DNA of 32,024 bases from a bacterium (lineage in GTDB: Bacteria; SZUA-182; SZUA-191; JAJRXT01). The stretch is taken from positions 1 through 32,024 of the forward strand of contig JAJRUS010000074.1 in assembly GCA_024277675.1 (NCBI GenBank), given 5' to 3'. The translations under genes were made by a program, and so were the position numbers. Numbering within the stretch: position 1 is the stretch's first letter; every line of letters begins with the position of its first letter. The notes beneath the pieces were generated by a model. The model made no database searches. It was not told where the DNA came from and saw nothing but the letters and a program-made list of their open reading frames with translations. Of the stretch, positions 1 to 8,676 are shown piece by piece.

Positions 1-57
1 AGACACATTGCCAGCAGTGGTAAGAAAGGCATGGAGAAGCGCTTGTTCGCTTTTTAA
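1..57 (+). CDS. Possible 3' end of a gene entering from the left edge
   Basis: Frame 1 is open from the first base to a TAA at 55-57 and reads RHIASSGKKGMEKRLFAF. It is too short to identify. The composition is protein-like, but an open stretch of this length can occur by chance. The rest of 58-158 shows no gene. Confidence 0.22.
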   Translation, partial: RHIASSGKKGMEKRLFAF

Positions 58-158
58 AAGGGGCCTTCGACTCCTAAAACGGATCGCACAGCTCGGGAAA
101 AAACTCCCACTACTGCTCCTCAAAAGTGATGGGTGGTGAGGGTGTCCTTAATTTGTCA

Positions 159-187
159 TTGCCAGCAAGAATTAGTTATGGTATAAA
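159..187 (+). promoter_or_regulatory. Sigma-A promoter with extended -10
   Basis: The -35 element is TTGCCA at 159-164 and the -10 element is TATAAA at 182-187, with a 17-base spacer. A TG at 179-180 gives an extended -10. It lies just upstream of the ribosome binding site AAGGTGAT (201-208) of the coiled-coil gene that starts at 214, so the expected leader is very short. Confidence 0.6.
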
Positions 188-213
188 AAAAGCAATCCAA
201 AAGGTGATAAAAA

Positions 214-1089
214 ATGAATCAGTCAGATAATAAACCAAAAGAAAATTCAAACCCGGCATCGGTTCACACGTTATTAAAGGCTCAAACAGATTATCAACAG
301 TCTATTAATAAGCGATTTGACCAACTGGAAGCCGGGCTGAAACAAACTTCTGCCGGTTTCGGCCAACAATTACAAACCGGGTTAAAGGAGAACCAGCGGC
401 TGGTCAACTCCATTAAGGAAGATAATGCCTCGCTTGGCGAACAAATAAATTATATTGAGAAGAAGATTGATTATGTAGATAAAACCCTGGATTTGAGGAT
501 CAGGCATTTTGATGAAATACTTAAGAACAGCCAGGAGCAGTATGAAAAAAATGTAAAGGATATCGAGAGTCAGATTCGATATCAAGGTGAACGCTTATCG
601 GGGATGGAGACCAAAGTAAGCTCCATAAAATATTGGTATATTGGGGTGGGCATGATAATCGTCGGCCTGATATGGGTGTCAATAGCTCAACTGACCGGGG
701 CTGATAAGCTGTTCATGTCGGAAATGAATAAATCCGACAACAAATTCGCTTATTCAATGCAGCGAAACTTTAAGGAAATATTGCAAACCCTGCATCAAGA
801 TAACAATGACCTCTCGGAAAGCATTAAAAAGGAACATCAGCAAATTTTAACCGCTACTCAAAAAACTTACCGACAACAATTATCCGGTCTTCGAAAAGAA
901 AATAAAGCCCTGCTCCAACAGCAGCAGGAAGAAAACCAACAGTTTTTGTCCGATCTTCAGCAATTAACCCGCGAACAGCTAGCCACCCTAGTAGAATTAT
1001 TACAACCGGAAGCCTCATATACTCCAGCCCCGGAACCAACCCCTGATGAACAGTTGGACGGAACAGAGGCAATAGAACCCGATGAGTAA
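214..1089 (+). CDS. Coiled-coil protein with one central membrane segment
   Basis: This 291-residue protein has one hydrophobic helix at about residues 140-160. Long polar, Glu/Gln/Lys-rich heptad-like stretches flank it on both sides (about 20-135 and 165-255), and the tail is Pro/Glu-rich and acidic. There is no signal peptide, so it is probably a bitopic membrane protein with coiled coils on each side of the membrane. The start is well supported by AAGGTGAT five bases upstream and by a promoter at 159-187. I recognise no family. Such proteins can be scaffolds or tethers, but no function can be assigned from the sequence. The gene converges on the ligase-like gene with only 34 bases between them and no clear terminator. 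Confidence 0.8.
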   Translation: MNQSDNKPKENSNPASVHTLLKAQTDYQQSINKRFDQLEAGLKQTSAGFGQQLQTGLKENQRLVNSIKEDNASLGEQINYIEKKIDYVDKTLDLRIRHFDEILKNSQEQYEKNVKDIESQIRYQGERLSGMETKVSSIKYWYIGVGMIIVGLIWVSIAQLTGADKLFMSEMNKSDNKFAYSMQRNFKEILQTLHQDNNDLSESIKKEHQQILTATQKTYRQQLSGLRKENKALLQQQQEENQQFLSDLQQLTREQLATLVELLQPEASYTPAPEPTPDEQLDGTEAIEPDE

Positions 1090-1123
1090 ACAGCCTCCTG
1101 CTTAACCGTCTCAGATAATCGTT

Positions 1124-2947
1124 TCAGCCTGGTTTTTGCTGTTTTTTTTGCTGATAATAATTTAACATCCGCTGCAAATCACTATCCCAGGGAACATAAC
1201 TTAAGCCCTGATTAATATACTGTCGGCCTTCCTGTTCCTTACCCAGATAAAAACAAGCAATTGCCATGTAGCGGCAATATTTAGGGGTAGGCATCCGAGC
1301 CAATACCTGTTGGTACAACTGGAAGGCTAATGCCACCCATTCCCGGCGGCGTTGCTTTACCCCCAGATTAAGCGCTTTTTTAGCTACCATCGCGGTCAGC
1401 TCGAATTTAAAGTAAGGATTGGCTCCAATCTGATCTATTAATGCGGGGTTAATAAATTTCTCCGTCTTGCTTGAATCTATAACCTTACGCATAATCTCAG
1501 CCGCCCGCCAGTTATCATAAACACCCCAAATTATGGTTAAGGAAAGCAACAAAACAAAGGGCATCAGCAATTTTCCCAATTTGTTGGATACCACATAATT
1601 CCGCTGCTTATAATAAGGAATCTGCCTAACCCAAATCGCTAATAAAAAAGCAAACAGGCTAATCAGGGATAGCCTTCGGAAGGGGGCTGATAACAGGCTA
1701 TGGACAAAAAAGGGTACAAACAAAGCCCCGCTCAGCAACAGCAGCGGGGAAGGGTTACTCCTTAAGCTCTTCAGGGTATATTTAAATACGGCAAACCAAA
1801 TAAGCCCAAACAGGAAAAACCCCACCAGGCCCGTTTCGGCTAAAAATTGCAAAAACTCATTGTGCGCATAATTTGCCGGATATGCATGGTTTTTCAAAAA
1901 TTCGCTATTGGTGCGCAAAATTAAGCCGGCCAGGGCCGGCGTATAATTCAGCCCAAACTGTCCCAATCCTACCCCCCATAAGGGAGAACGGCGGAATATC
2001 TCCAGCGATGTCCACCAATAAATAAGCCGATTAGTTATGCTTCCGGAATAGTTTGCCTGTCCAGCCGTATACTGCATGGAGGAGATAGTACGCTGTAAGG
2101 AAGAGGTCTCTGAAAGGACACCCTGGGAGAAAAAAAGCGTCACCATTATTACCAGTATAAACAAACCGATTCTTAGCTTGCGGGCCGCCAGCCAACTGGC
2201 CCCCAAATAAACTTTCCCCAACCATAAATATATAACTATGGCGGCTAGGCCACAGTATATTCCCAGCCCTCCACTGGCATCCAATACAAAAAAGATCAAA
2301 CTACCCAGCAGCAACATCCCGACGGTTATAATCCGTTTCCGCCCAATAACCGCCGACTTTGTTTCCAACAAAAAATGAAGGCAAACCACCAACCCCAAAG
2401 ATAGATATAATCCCATGTTATTGGGCTGGCCAAAGGTGGAATAAACCCTGTTTCCATAGATTCTCAAGCCCGCCGGTCTATAAGGAATCGGAAAATACGG
2501 GAAATGCTGAACCACCCCCCGATAGACCAAATACTGGATTAACCCTATAACAGCAACTATAGTTGCCGAAACCAAAAAAACTCTCAGAAAAACTTTTATT
2601 TGCCGGGGAGTATTAATAAGATTTGCTACAACGAAATAGATAAAATAGGCTGCCAGAAGAAAACTTAAGTTGAAAATGAAGGTCGGTTTATCTTTGGCTC
2701 CCAGGGCTGAGAGTAGCACGGCCAATAAAAATCCAAGCAGATAAATATCAACCGGCAGGCTGAATTCTATTCCCTGCCTGATAAGCCGGATTAAAAATAA
2801 GGGTAAGATTAAAGCAATAACCAGGAAGATAAAACAGGCCCTGGGGAGTAAAAAACCTTCATAAACAGCGCTGTAAAATAGCAGCGGCGAGACAAACAAC
2901 AGCGACAATAACAAAAGGCTGAGTAGCCTGTCCAATGTCCATTTCAA
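1124..2947 (-). CDS. O-antigen ligase/polymerase family membrane protein (Wzy/WaaL-like)
   Basis: This 607-residue polytopic protein has roughly ten or more hydrophobic segments in residues 1-470 and a soluble tail of about 120 residues. The family signature is a large loop holding RSPLWGVGLGQF followed by AHNEFLQFLAETGLVGF, the conserved His-Asn-Glu region of O-antigen ligase/Wzy proteins (PF04932). The C-terminal tail (KYCRYMAIACFYLGKEQEGRQ region) looks like tetratricopeptide helices, common in Gram-positive members. It probably acts at the membrane in transfer or polymerisation of a lipid-linked glycan. The frame begins with TTG at 2947, preceded by a weak AGGG, and no Met occurs for hundreds of residues, so TTG is the likely start. 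The exact glycan substrate is unknown. Confidence 0.8.
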   Translation of the reverse strand: MKWTLDRLLSLLLLSLLFVSPLLFYSAVYEGFLLPRACFIFLVIALILPLFLIRLIRQGIEFSLPVDIYLLGFLLAVLLSALGAKDKPTFIFNLSFLLAAYFIYFVVANLINTPRQIKVFLRVFLVSATIVAVIGLIQYLVYRGVVQHFPYFPIPYRPAGLRIYGNRVYSTFGQPNNMGLYLSLGLVVCLHFLLETKSAVIGRKRIITVGMLLLGSLIFFVLDASGGLGIYCGLAAIVIYLWLGKVYLGASWLAARKLRIGLFILVIMVTLFFSQGVLSETSSLQRTISSMQYTAGQANYSGSITNRLIYWWTSLEIFRRSPLWGVGLGQFGLNYTPALAGLILRTNSEFLKNHAYPANYAHNEFLQFLAETGLVGFFLFGLIWFAVFKYTLKSLRSNPSPLLLLSGALFVPFFVHSLLSAPFRRLSLISLFAFLLAIWVRQIPYYKQRNYVVSNKLGKLLMPFVLLLSLTIIWGVYDNWRAAEIMRKVIDSSKTEKFINPALIDQIGANPYFKFELTAMVAKKALNLGVKQRRREWVALAFQLYQQVLARMPTPKYCRYMAIACFYLGKEQEGRQYINQGLSYVPWDSDLQRMLNYYQQKKQQKPG

Positions 2948-3038
2948 GAGTTATACCCTGGGAGTTTGTCGGACAGCCTGCTTGTACCGGGGTATTCCCG
3001 GCACAGTCATAAAGATATCCACCGACAAATGATTTTAA

Positions 3039-3143
3039 TTACCAACCTGATAAAAAAGTCGGTTTTTCCGACAGCCATTTCTGAATGGACGGCGGCAACA
3101 AATATGGCGTTTCCCGGTCGGTCAGTATAAATTTAACACCCAT
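3039..3143 (-). pseudogene. Remnant of an IS1182-like transposase N-terminus
   Basis: A 34-codon frame encodes MGVKFILTDRETPYLLPPSI followed by QKWLSEKPTFLSGW. The DR-x-TPYLLPPS-x-x-x-WL pattern is typical of the first 30 residues of IS1182/IS4-group transposases, which usually continue with a PEDHLAR-type motif. Here the resemblance stops after WL, where a terminator hairpin begins, and no rest of a transposase follows. There is no ribosome binding site. The family match is from memory and needs a database search. Confidence 0.5.
3051..3072 (-). terminator. Rho-independent terminator (minus strand)
   Basis: Read on the minus strand, GTCGG-AAAAA-CCGAC forms a 5-bp GC-rich stem (3072-3058) followed directly by six T residues (3057-3052). 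It lies about 140 bases after the stop of the 1053-residue gene and before the ligase-like gene, so it would end transcripts of the former. The stem is short. Confidence 0.55.
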
Positions 3144-3181
3144 CTTTTGGCCACTTCATGGCAAACGATTTACCTCTGACC

Positions 3182-3190
3182 ATTATACCA
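3182..3190 (-). promoter_or_regulatory. Extended -10 promoter element (minus strand)
   Basis: On the minus strand TGGTATAAT (3190-3182) is a perfect extended -10. The -35 region 17 bases upstream (AGTACT) is poor. It points toward the transposase remnant and the ligase-like gene, but the terminator at 3051-3072 lies between it and the ligase gene. It may be the original promoter of the lost transposase. Confidence 0.35.
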
Positions 3191-3208
3191 TATTCTGCTG
3201 CTAAAGTA

Positions 3209-6200
3209 CTAGTAAGGTCTGGGATTTACGATGTCGATATCATAACCGGCCAGTATAGTATGCAGGGCGCTGTAGCCGGGGGGACTATTCTTATTCTGGG
3301 CCATTACCCGGAAGGTGGTAATCCGGGTATTAGGCATAAATATCTTTTTTTTAAAACGTCCGTTCAACACCTTCAACTTGATGGGTATTCCATTTAGTAA
3401 TAGGGTGGCTCGGGTGATAGCGCGATTATCAATGCTGCCTGATACGATAATGGGATCACCCTCTTTGACTCCCTGTTTGCCATTTCGGGGTGATTCCAGT
3501 TGCACTAAAGGTACTCCGGGCGGGGGATTGTAAAGCAATTTCAGGTTTTGCTTGCCGATGTTTCCACTGGAATCAAAGGCTAAGATACTGATTTGATTTA
3601 TTCCTTTTACCATGGCAACCTCAACATCAAACTTGCCATTTACTATGGCTACCAACTGAGTAACATCATTTACGGTAATAAAGGCTTGTTTTACGTTCCC
3701 ATCTACCTCTCCCCTGAGTCGATATAAAGTTTCGTCAGTAATATTTCCGGAGGGGAGGTCTGTTTTAATGACCGGCGCATTTTTTTCTCCACTGACAGCT
3801 GTGCCTCTGCCGGATAGCATGGGGGAAGTCGGACTGCCATGTAGCGAGTTGCTGCCGGTGGTTGTAGAAAAAGCGCCAATCCCGATACTTGATTTACTGG
3901 CGCTCTCAGTGGCATAGGCGACCGTCAATGATCTTTGTTGTCCACCCGTCTCTGTTTGTAGCGATCCCGAAAGATTGACGCTGCGGCGGCGGGTTTTGAC
4001 ATTACCGACAGCAGAATTTTCACTGGTGGCATACCGGTGGGTTTCTAAAACAAAGCTATTTGTCGAAGTAGCCGCCGATGAAGCGGATTCCTGGCGACTG
4101 ATTGTAGCTACCGCCGAAGCGGCCCCGGGTGCTGATGGTTGTCCTGTCGCTTGTGCTACCGCCCCGCTTAGATCGGTAGGTTGGTCCAGGAATCTTTCAT
4201 TTACTCCCTGGGCGGCTTGTTGGTATGAAACCCGTTGCTGCACCATTTTGGTGGGTGTTGCTGCATTTGAGCGTTGCCCAAACTCTACTCGTCCCGTTAC
4301 TACGAATTTTTCGGTAGCTGTTTCCAGCTTAGCCAACTGAACCTGTTTGTCGCCGAATTCCGCTGCCGAGGTTTCTGCTAACATGCCGGGGGAGCTTAAA
4401 ACAGCAGCGGTAGCCTGTGCCGTGTTCGCCAGCGAGGTACTCTGGCGACTGACTGCTCCAAAGGCTTGAGTTTGGGCGGCCTGCGGTTCGGTACTTGAAG
4501 CTATATCAAGTGCGGCCGGCCCGGCCACATTTGCTGAGCGACTGCGGGTCTTGGTTTGTTGATTGTAAGCTACTCGCACCTGGGTTAACTCAACCGATTC
4601 CTGCACTTGTCTTTGTTGATATGATATTGTCCGTTCAAATTGAATTTTCTGGGAAACTATACTGGTGGTTTGACTCATATTGGCTTGTCGTTTGATTGGC
4701 TTAGATTTTATGGGCGCTAAGGCAAATTCGTTGCTTAGGACAGATGGCGAAGATGGCGAAACATTCTTTACGGAAGTATGCTGACGATTCATGGCCTGGA
4801 AAGTTTGGGATTGAGCCGTCTGTGATGTCGCTTTAGTAGATACGTCCAGTGTAGCAGGCCCATTTACGGTGCGATTCAGCGCCTGCGTTTGTTGATTGTA
4901 AGTCACTCGCGCCTGGGTTAGTTTAACCGGTTCCTGCACTTGTTTTTGCTGATATGGCATTGTCCGCTCAAACTGGATTTTTTTAGAAACCGTGGTGGTA
5001 GGTTGCCTCATAGTAGTTTGTCGTTTGATTGACTTAGATTTTATGGCTTCTAAGGCCAGCTCGCTGGTCAGGACAGATGTACTGGTTTGCGGAACATTCT
5101 TTAAAGAGGTATTCTTCCGGATCATTGTCTGGAAAGTCTGGGGAGGTACTGCTTTTGAATTATTCGGAGTAGCTACATTCAACATGGCCGGAGTATTTGT
5201 TTTACGGCTGACCATTTTTGTTTGTCGGTTGTAGGCTAGCTTAACTTGAGCCAGTTGCACTGGTTTTTCCTGCACCTGCCTTTGCTGATAGTTTATAGCT
5301 CGCATTGGCGTTGATTGCTGAGAAATGGTGGTCGGTTTTACCGGCCTGGTTTGTCTTTCTATGGTCTTAGCCGGTGATGGCGCCAACTTAAAATCACGAA
5401 GCACCTCCGGCGAATTTTTGCTGGTCACAGAGGTAGTCTTTCTGGTCATTCTGGTAAAGGTTTCAACCTGTTTCAGCTTGGTGAAGGTTTGAGTAATTTC
5501 GGTTAAAACTTTATTGGGAGCGATAGCCATTTTTCTGACAACCGGAACCGATTGGCTGCTGGTTATCAACTGGCGTTGGCTTATTTCTACCTTCTTGGTG
5601 GTTAGCAGCTTTTTTTGATAATCTACCCGCTTATTCAGCTTGGCTGGTTGTTTCTTTTGGGCGGTCAGCTTAATTTTTTTGTCTTCCTGAGGAATTTTTG
5701 GCTGATTTTTGAAGTTTATTTTTACTTTCGAGAAATCGTTTTTGGGCTTTGGTGTCTGTTGACGTTTCAGTTTATCAAACCGGCGTTGGGTTTTGTTTTC
5801 AGCCTGTTGTTGGTTTACTTTCTTTAATGGAGTAATTTGTTTTTTATTGATTGTTTTATGCGTTGTTTTATATTTTTTGAGTGGGTTGCGCTTTTCCAGC
5901 TTGGCTAATTTTTTCTGGCTTTCTTCAACCAGCTTTTGCTTTAAGTCCAATTGTCGTTTTATGGATTCAAGCTTGGCGGTTTTATTTATATCTTGCTGTT
6001 TTTCAAGATTAACCTTGTTCGGGGTAACATTCTTATTTTTCATATTGGCCCTGGCGGTCTTTTTTAAGTTCTCCAGTGGGGCCTTGGGGGCCAAAGCCTG
6101 GCGCTTTCCCTTTTGCGGGAAGGCCTTATTGTTTTTCTTTTTTCTGATGAGTTTTCCTTTTTTAGAGTCCGGCTTGGAATTTAGTTTGTCTTTCTTCTTA

Positions 6201-6370
6201 GGCTTCACATTAAGTAGTTTAATTGCATAGAGATCAAAATCTTTTTTTTGTTTATTCCGGGATATGTTTTCAAATGATAAACTCAGCGCTATCATGATCA
6301 TCAAGTGGATGAACAGTGAGGTTAAGAAAGCGATAGTTTTTTTAGGGTTACTCATTCTGGCATACATCAT
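3209..6370 (-). CDS. Large repeat protein with TonB-like N-terminal anchor and C-terminal Ig-like domains
   Basis: This is a 1053-residue protein. Residues 12-33 form one membrane helix containing S18-L-F-I-H22, the SxxxH pattern of TonB membrane anchors, followed by a basic linker. Residues 40-260 are extremely Lys/Gln-rich and partly coiled-coil-like. Residues of about 305-660 hold three or more repeats of 111-112 residues with Y-QQ-[RK]-QVQE and LTQ-x-[KR]-V-x-YN-QQT signatures. Ser/Thr/Ala-rich sequence follows. From about 863 to 1053 there are two beta-sandwich segments resembling bacterial Ig-like/Glucodextran_B domains (V-x-GxV, GINQISILAFDSSGN). No TonB C-terminal domain is present, and no exbB/exbD is nearby. 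I infer an inner-membrane anchor projecting a long flexible stalk that carries binding domains. The start is one of Met1, 2 or 6; the ribosome binding site is weak. Confidence 0.8.
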   Translation of the reverse strand: MMYARMSNPKKTIAFLTSLFIHLMIMIALSLSFENISRNKQKKDFDLYAIKLLNVKPKKKDKLNSKPDSKKGKLIRKKKNNKAFPQKGKRQALAPKAPLENLKKTARANMKNKNVTPNKVNLEKQQDINKTAKLESIKRQLDLKQKLVEESQKKLAKLEKRNPLKKYKTTHKTINKKQITPLKKVNQQQAENKTQRRFDKLKRQQTPKPKNDFSKVKINFKNQPKIPQEDKKIKLTAQKKQPAKLNKRVDYQKKLLTTKKVEISQRQLITSSQSVPVVRKMAIAPNKVLTEITQTFTKLKQVETFTRMTRKTTSVTSKNSPEVLRDFKLAPSPAKTIERQTRPVKPTTISQQSTPMRAINYQQRQVQEKPVQLAQVKLAYNRQTKMVSRKTNTPAMLNVATPNNSKAVPPQTFQTMIRKNTSLKNVPQTSTSVLTSELALEAIKSKSIKRQTTMRQPTTTVSKKIQFERTMPYQQKQVQEPVKLTQARVTYNQQTQALNRTVNGPATLDVSTKATSQTAQSQTFQAMNRQHTSVKNVSPSSPSVLSNEFALAPIKSKPIKRQANMSQTTSIVSQKIQFERTISYQQRQVQESVELTQVRVAYNQQTKTRSRSANVAGPAALDIASSTEPQAAQTQAFGAVSRQSTSLANTAQATAAVLSSPGMLAETSAAEFGDKQVQLAKLETATEKFVVTGRVEFGQRSNAATPTKMVQQRVSYQQAAQGVNERFLDQPTDLSGAVAQATGQPSAPGAASAVATISRQESASSAATSTNSFVLETHRYATSENSAVGNVKTRRRSVNLSGSLQTETGGQQRSLTVAYATESASKSSIGIGAFSTTTGSNSLHGSPTSPMLSGRGTAVSGEKNAPVIKTDLPSGNITDETLYRLRGEVDGNVKQAFITVNDVTQLVAIVNGKFDVEVAMVKGINQISILAFDSSGNIGKQNLKLLYNPPPGVPLVQLESPRNGKQGVKEGDPIIVSGSIDNRAITRATLLLNGIPIKLKVLNGRFKKKIFMPNTRITTFRVMAQNKNSPPGYSALHTILAGYDIDIVNPRPY
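4390..5460 (-). repeat. In-gene tandem repeats of 333/336 bp
   Basis: The block CTGCACnTG followed by a YQQ-coding segment recurs at 4601, 4934 and 5270, spacings of 333 and 336 bases, exactly 111 and 112 codons. Each unit encodes, in order, an RxxTSV block, a KSKxIKRQ block, a QxQFERTxxYQQxQVQE block and a YNxQT block. A fourth, decayed unit lies near 4390-4470. Unit boundaries are approximate. Confidence 0.8.
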
Positions 6371-6785
6371 GACAATTCCAGCCCCACGTTAGAACGCATG
6401 TTTTTTGTTAAAAACAAAAGTTGCAATTTATATGCCGTCGGTTTAAGGGCTTTAAGCCGAGTTATTTCCCGGTAGCTCAGGAGTGGTTTTGTTAAGCGCA
6501 AAAGTTCTTTTAGATCAGCAGGCTCAGCAGATTTAGCAAGCTAAACAATTGCCTGAAAAATGGGGGAATTTATAAAAAACCGGTAAAGCGAATTAATTGT
6601 TAGTGAGATGACAGCGGAGTTTGGCCGGAAAACGGTAAAATATCGGGTATTGTTTCCCTGTAAGCGGGGTGAACAAAAAAATAAACTCTATAATCAGCAG
6701 GTCGCAGGACTATAAAAATCGGATATATATTCCAGATTAAAAATAATGTATGGTTTAGGTTTTTTTATTGTTTGATTTTCATACA
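6371..6785. other. 415-base intergenic region with hairpins
   Basis: No convincing gene is present. A 9-bp hairpin (6438-6446 with 6452-6460, loop GGGCT, one G-U pair) lies upstream of the 1053-residue gene, and an AT-rich stem TTTTGTT/AACAAAA lies at 6403-6419. A possible minus-strand -10 TATAAA is at 6432-6427, with a weak TTAAAG -35 17 bases upstream. The remainder (6470-6785) shows nothing recognisable, and no clear terminator follows the gene ending at 6786. Confidence 0.4.
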
Positions 6786-7226
6786 TCAGCGGTTGGCATT
6801 GGTATCCGATTCCGGTATTTTTTTAAAGGTAGCGCCTGAGATAAAATAGATGTAATAATGATCTATTAATTTGTGCCTGGCCTTAATGGTGGCCATAAAT
6901 TCCTTGGTCTTACCACTGGTCAGATTGCGTAAGCTGAATTTAACTTTCCCCAGAATTACTCCCTGTTCATCATAAACCAACAGCTTGAAGATAATCTCTC
7001 TAAAATCTTTATCGGTGTTATTAGTTATTAAGCCCTTTACCCTCCCAAAAGTGGTAGACATCGGCTCAAAACCGGTAATCCGATAATTAAGTTGAGGCTC
7101 AGCCTGAGCCGGGCAATCTGGAGGGAATAACAATATGCAGCCTAATAGCCAGAAGCAGGCTAATGTCGAAATCATGATTGAACCGGGGAAGCTTATCCTG
7201 ATTAAAGATTTCTTATGAGAATTCAT
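6786..7226 (-). CDS. Small exported protein with FxLyD-like domain
   Basis: This 146-residue protein has a basic N-terminus and a hydrophobic segment at about residues 17-35, ending near a PAQA-EP signal-peptidase-like site. The remainder (YRITGF, then GLITNNTDKDFREI, LLVYDEQGVILGK and L-x-SGKTKEF) is a beta-rich fold resembling FxLyD domains of secreted Gram-positive proteins. A Cys follows LLG in the hydrophobic stretch, but more hydrophobic residues come after it, so it is a poor lipobox. It lies 43 bases after purF on the same strand and may be co-transcribed, though nothing links it to purine synthesis. No ribosome binding site is evident. Function is unknown. Confidence 0.65.
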   Translation of the reverse strand: MNSHKKSLIRISFPGSIMISTLACFWLLGCILLFPPDCPAQAEPQLNYRITGFEPMSTTFGRVKGLITNNTDKDFREIIFKLLVYDEQGVILGKVKFSLRNLTSGKTKEFMATIKARHKLIDHYYIYFISGATFKKIPESDTNANR

Positions 7227-7269
7227 TTTAGTATGAGATAAGCCATTACAAACAATGGGGCGTTAAGCC

Positions 7270-8664
7270 TTAGTCAAACATCTCCAACTGCCGACAGCTT
7301 TTCACGGGGAATTTTATCGGATACTTACCGGTAAAGCAGGCCGCACAAACATTATTTTCAAATGGATGGATTGCTTTTAACATTCCATTCACAGTTAAAT
7401 ATCCTAAACTATCCGTAGTCAGATAACGTGATATTTCCTTCAACTGGTGGGTGGCCGCAATCAGCTCCCGCCGGTTAGGAGTGTCTATTCCATAAAAGCA
7501 GGGATATTTGGTGGGGGGTGAGCTTACCCGCATATGTACCTCTTCGGCTCCAGCCCGGTGGAGCATCTTTATAATCTTACGACTGGTGGTACCCCGCACA
7601 ATAGAATCATCTACTACTATGACCCGCTTGCCCTCTATTAACTTCTTTACCGCATTCAGCTTTATCTTTACCCCGAAATGCCGGATAGTCTGGCGAGGTT
7701 CAATAAATGTCCGGCCTACATAATGATTGCGGATTAAGCCCTCCTCAAACGGAATGCCCGATTCTTCGCTATACCCTAAAGCAGCGCCCCGGCCGGAGTC
7801 GGGAACCGGTATTACCAAATCCGCCTCCACCGGGTTTTCCAGCGCTAATTGCCGCCCCAGGTTTTTTCTGACCAGAGTTACATTAAGACCGTGAAAGTTA
7901 CTGTCCGGGCGTGCAAAGTAAATATACTCAAAGACACAGAAAGCCTCAGTTTGTGGAATAAACGGTTTTTGAGAAATAACCCCCTGCCGATTAATGGTTA
8001 CCACCTCTCCCGGCTCTATATCCCTGATAAATTCCGCTTCCAGCAAATCCAGGGCGCAACTCTCAGAAGCCAGGATATAGGCCCCATCCAGCCGGCCCAG
8101 ACACAGCGGGCGAAAGCCTTTGGGGTCCCTTACCCCTATTAATTCATCACCCCTAATGATAAGCAAGCTATAGGCCCCTCTTACCTGATTTAAGGCTAAA
8201 ACCAAGGCCGGCAGAAAGTCCTCAGCCCCGGAGCGGGCCACTAAATTCAGGATTACTTCGGTATCCAGCGTAGTCAGGAAGGTGGCGCCCTCTTCTTCCA
8301 GGCTTTGCCTGATATATTGGGTATTTACCAGATTGCCGTTGTGGGCTATAGCTACTGAGCCTTCGGCATAGTCTACTACTAATGGCTGTACATTTTTGAG
8401 ACTGCTTTCACCGGTAGTAGAGTAACGTACATGCCCCATCGCTGTATTACCATACAGGTTTCGTAAGTCTTCCTCTTTAAATACATCAGCCACCAGTCCC
8501 ACATTCTTGTGGATATGTAACTGTTGGCCGTCGGAAGAAACAATCCCGGCTCCCTCTTGCCCGCGATGCTGTAAGGCATATAACCCCAGATAGGTCAAAT
8601 TAGCCGCCTCCGGATGGTTATAAATCCCGAACACCCCGCAATGCTCTTTCAGCTTATTAAACAT
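7270..8664 (-). CDS. purF: Amidophosphoribosyltransferase (PurF)
   Basis: PurF catalyses the first committed step of purine synthesis, making phosphoribosylamine from PRPP and glutamine. The 464-residue protein starts with a short propeptide (MFNKLKEH) before the nucleophile Cys9, as in the Bacillus-type enzyme. Glutaminase motifs HRGQEGAG (33-40) and HNGN (108-111) follow, then the PRPP loop VIVVDDSIVRGTT (348-360). Cys243, Cys389, Cys440 and Cys443 match the four [4Fe-4S] ligands of Bacillus subtilis PurF, so an oxygen-sensitive cluster is expected. AGGATGGA lies eight bases before the ATG. It is the third of three pur genes, 12 bases after purL. Confidence 0.97.
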   Translation of the reverse strand: MFNKLKEHCGVFGIYNHPEAANLTYLGLYALQHRGQEGAGIVSSDGQQLHIHKNVGLVADVFKEEDLRNLYGNTAMGHVRYSTTGESSLKNVQPLVVDYAEGSVAIAHNGNLVNTQYIRQSLEEEGATFLTTLDTEVILNLVARSGAEDFLPALVLALNQVRGAYSLLIIRGDELIGVRDPKGFRPLCLGRLDGAYILASESCALDLLEAEFIRDIEPGEVVTINRQGVISQKPFIPQTEAFCVFEYIYFARPDSNFHGLNVTLVRKNLGRQLALENPVEADLVIPVPDSGRGAALGYSEESGIPFEEGLIRNHYVGRTFIEPRQTIRHFGVKIKLNAVKKLIEGKRVIVVDDSIVRGTTSRKIIKMLHRAGAEEVHMRVSSPPTKYPCFYGIDTPNRRELIAATHQLKEISRYLTTDSLGYLTVNGMLKAIHPFENNVCAACFTGKYPIKFPVKSCRQLEMFD

Positions 8665-8676
8665 AAAAAATCCATC

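Noticed and set aside
3151-3210. Frameshifted continuation of the 1053-residue protein past its TAG into a DxD-type C-terminal domain
   Set aside because: The last residues (YDIDIVNP) recall such a motif, but translations of the other frames past the stop give nothing similar, so the stop is taken as real.
3975-4340. 121-residue plus-strand frame inside the 1053-residue gene
   Set aside because: It is the antisense of the Ser/Thr/Ala-rich stretch of a much longer gene, and neighbouring antisense frames of the same type arise from its skewed codon use.
5793-6230. 145-residue plus-strand Phe/Leu-rich frame that looks like a membrane protein
   Set aside because: It is the antisense of a Lys-rich segment (AAA/AAG codons read as TTT/CTT), so the hydrophobicity is an artefact.
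6467-6520. Possible tRNA or riboswitch in the gap before the FxLyD gene; GGTAGCTCAG looks like a tRNA D-arm
   Set aside because: No acceptor stem, anticodon stem or GGTTC T-loop can be paired around it, and the surrounding hairpin fits no riboswitch I know.
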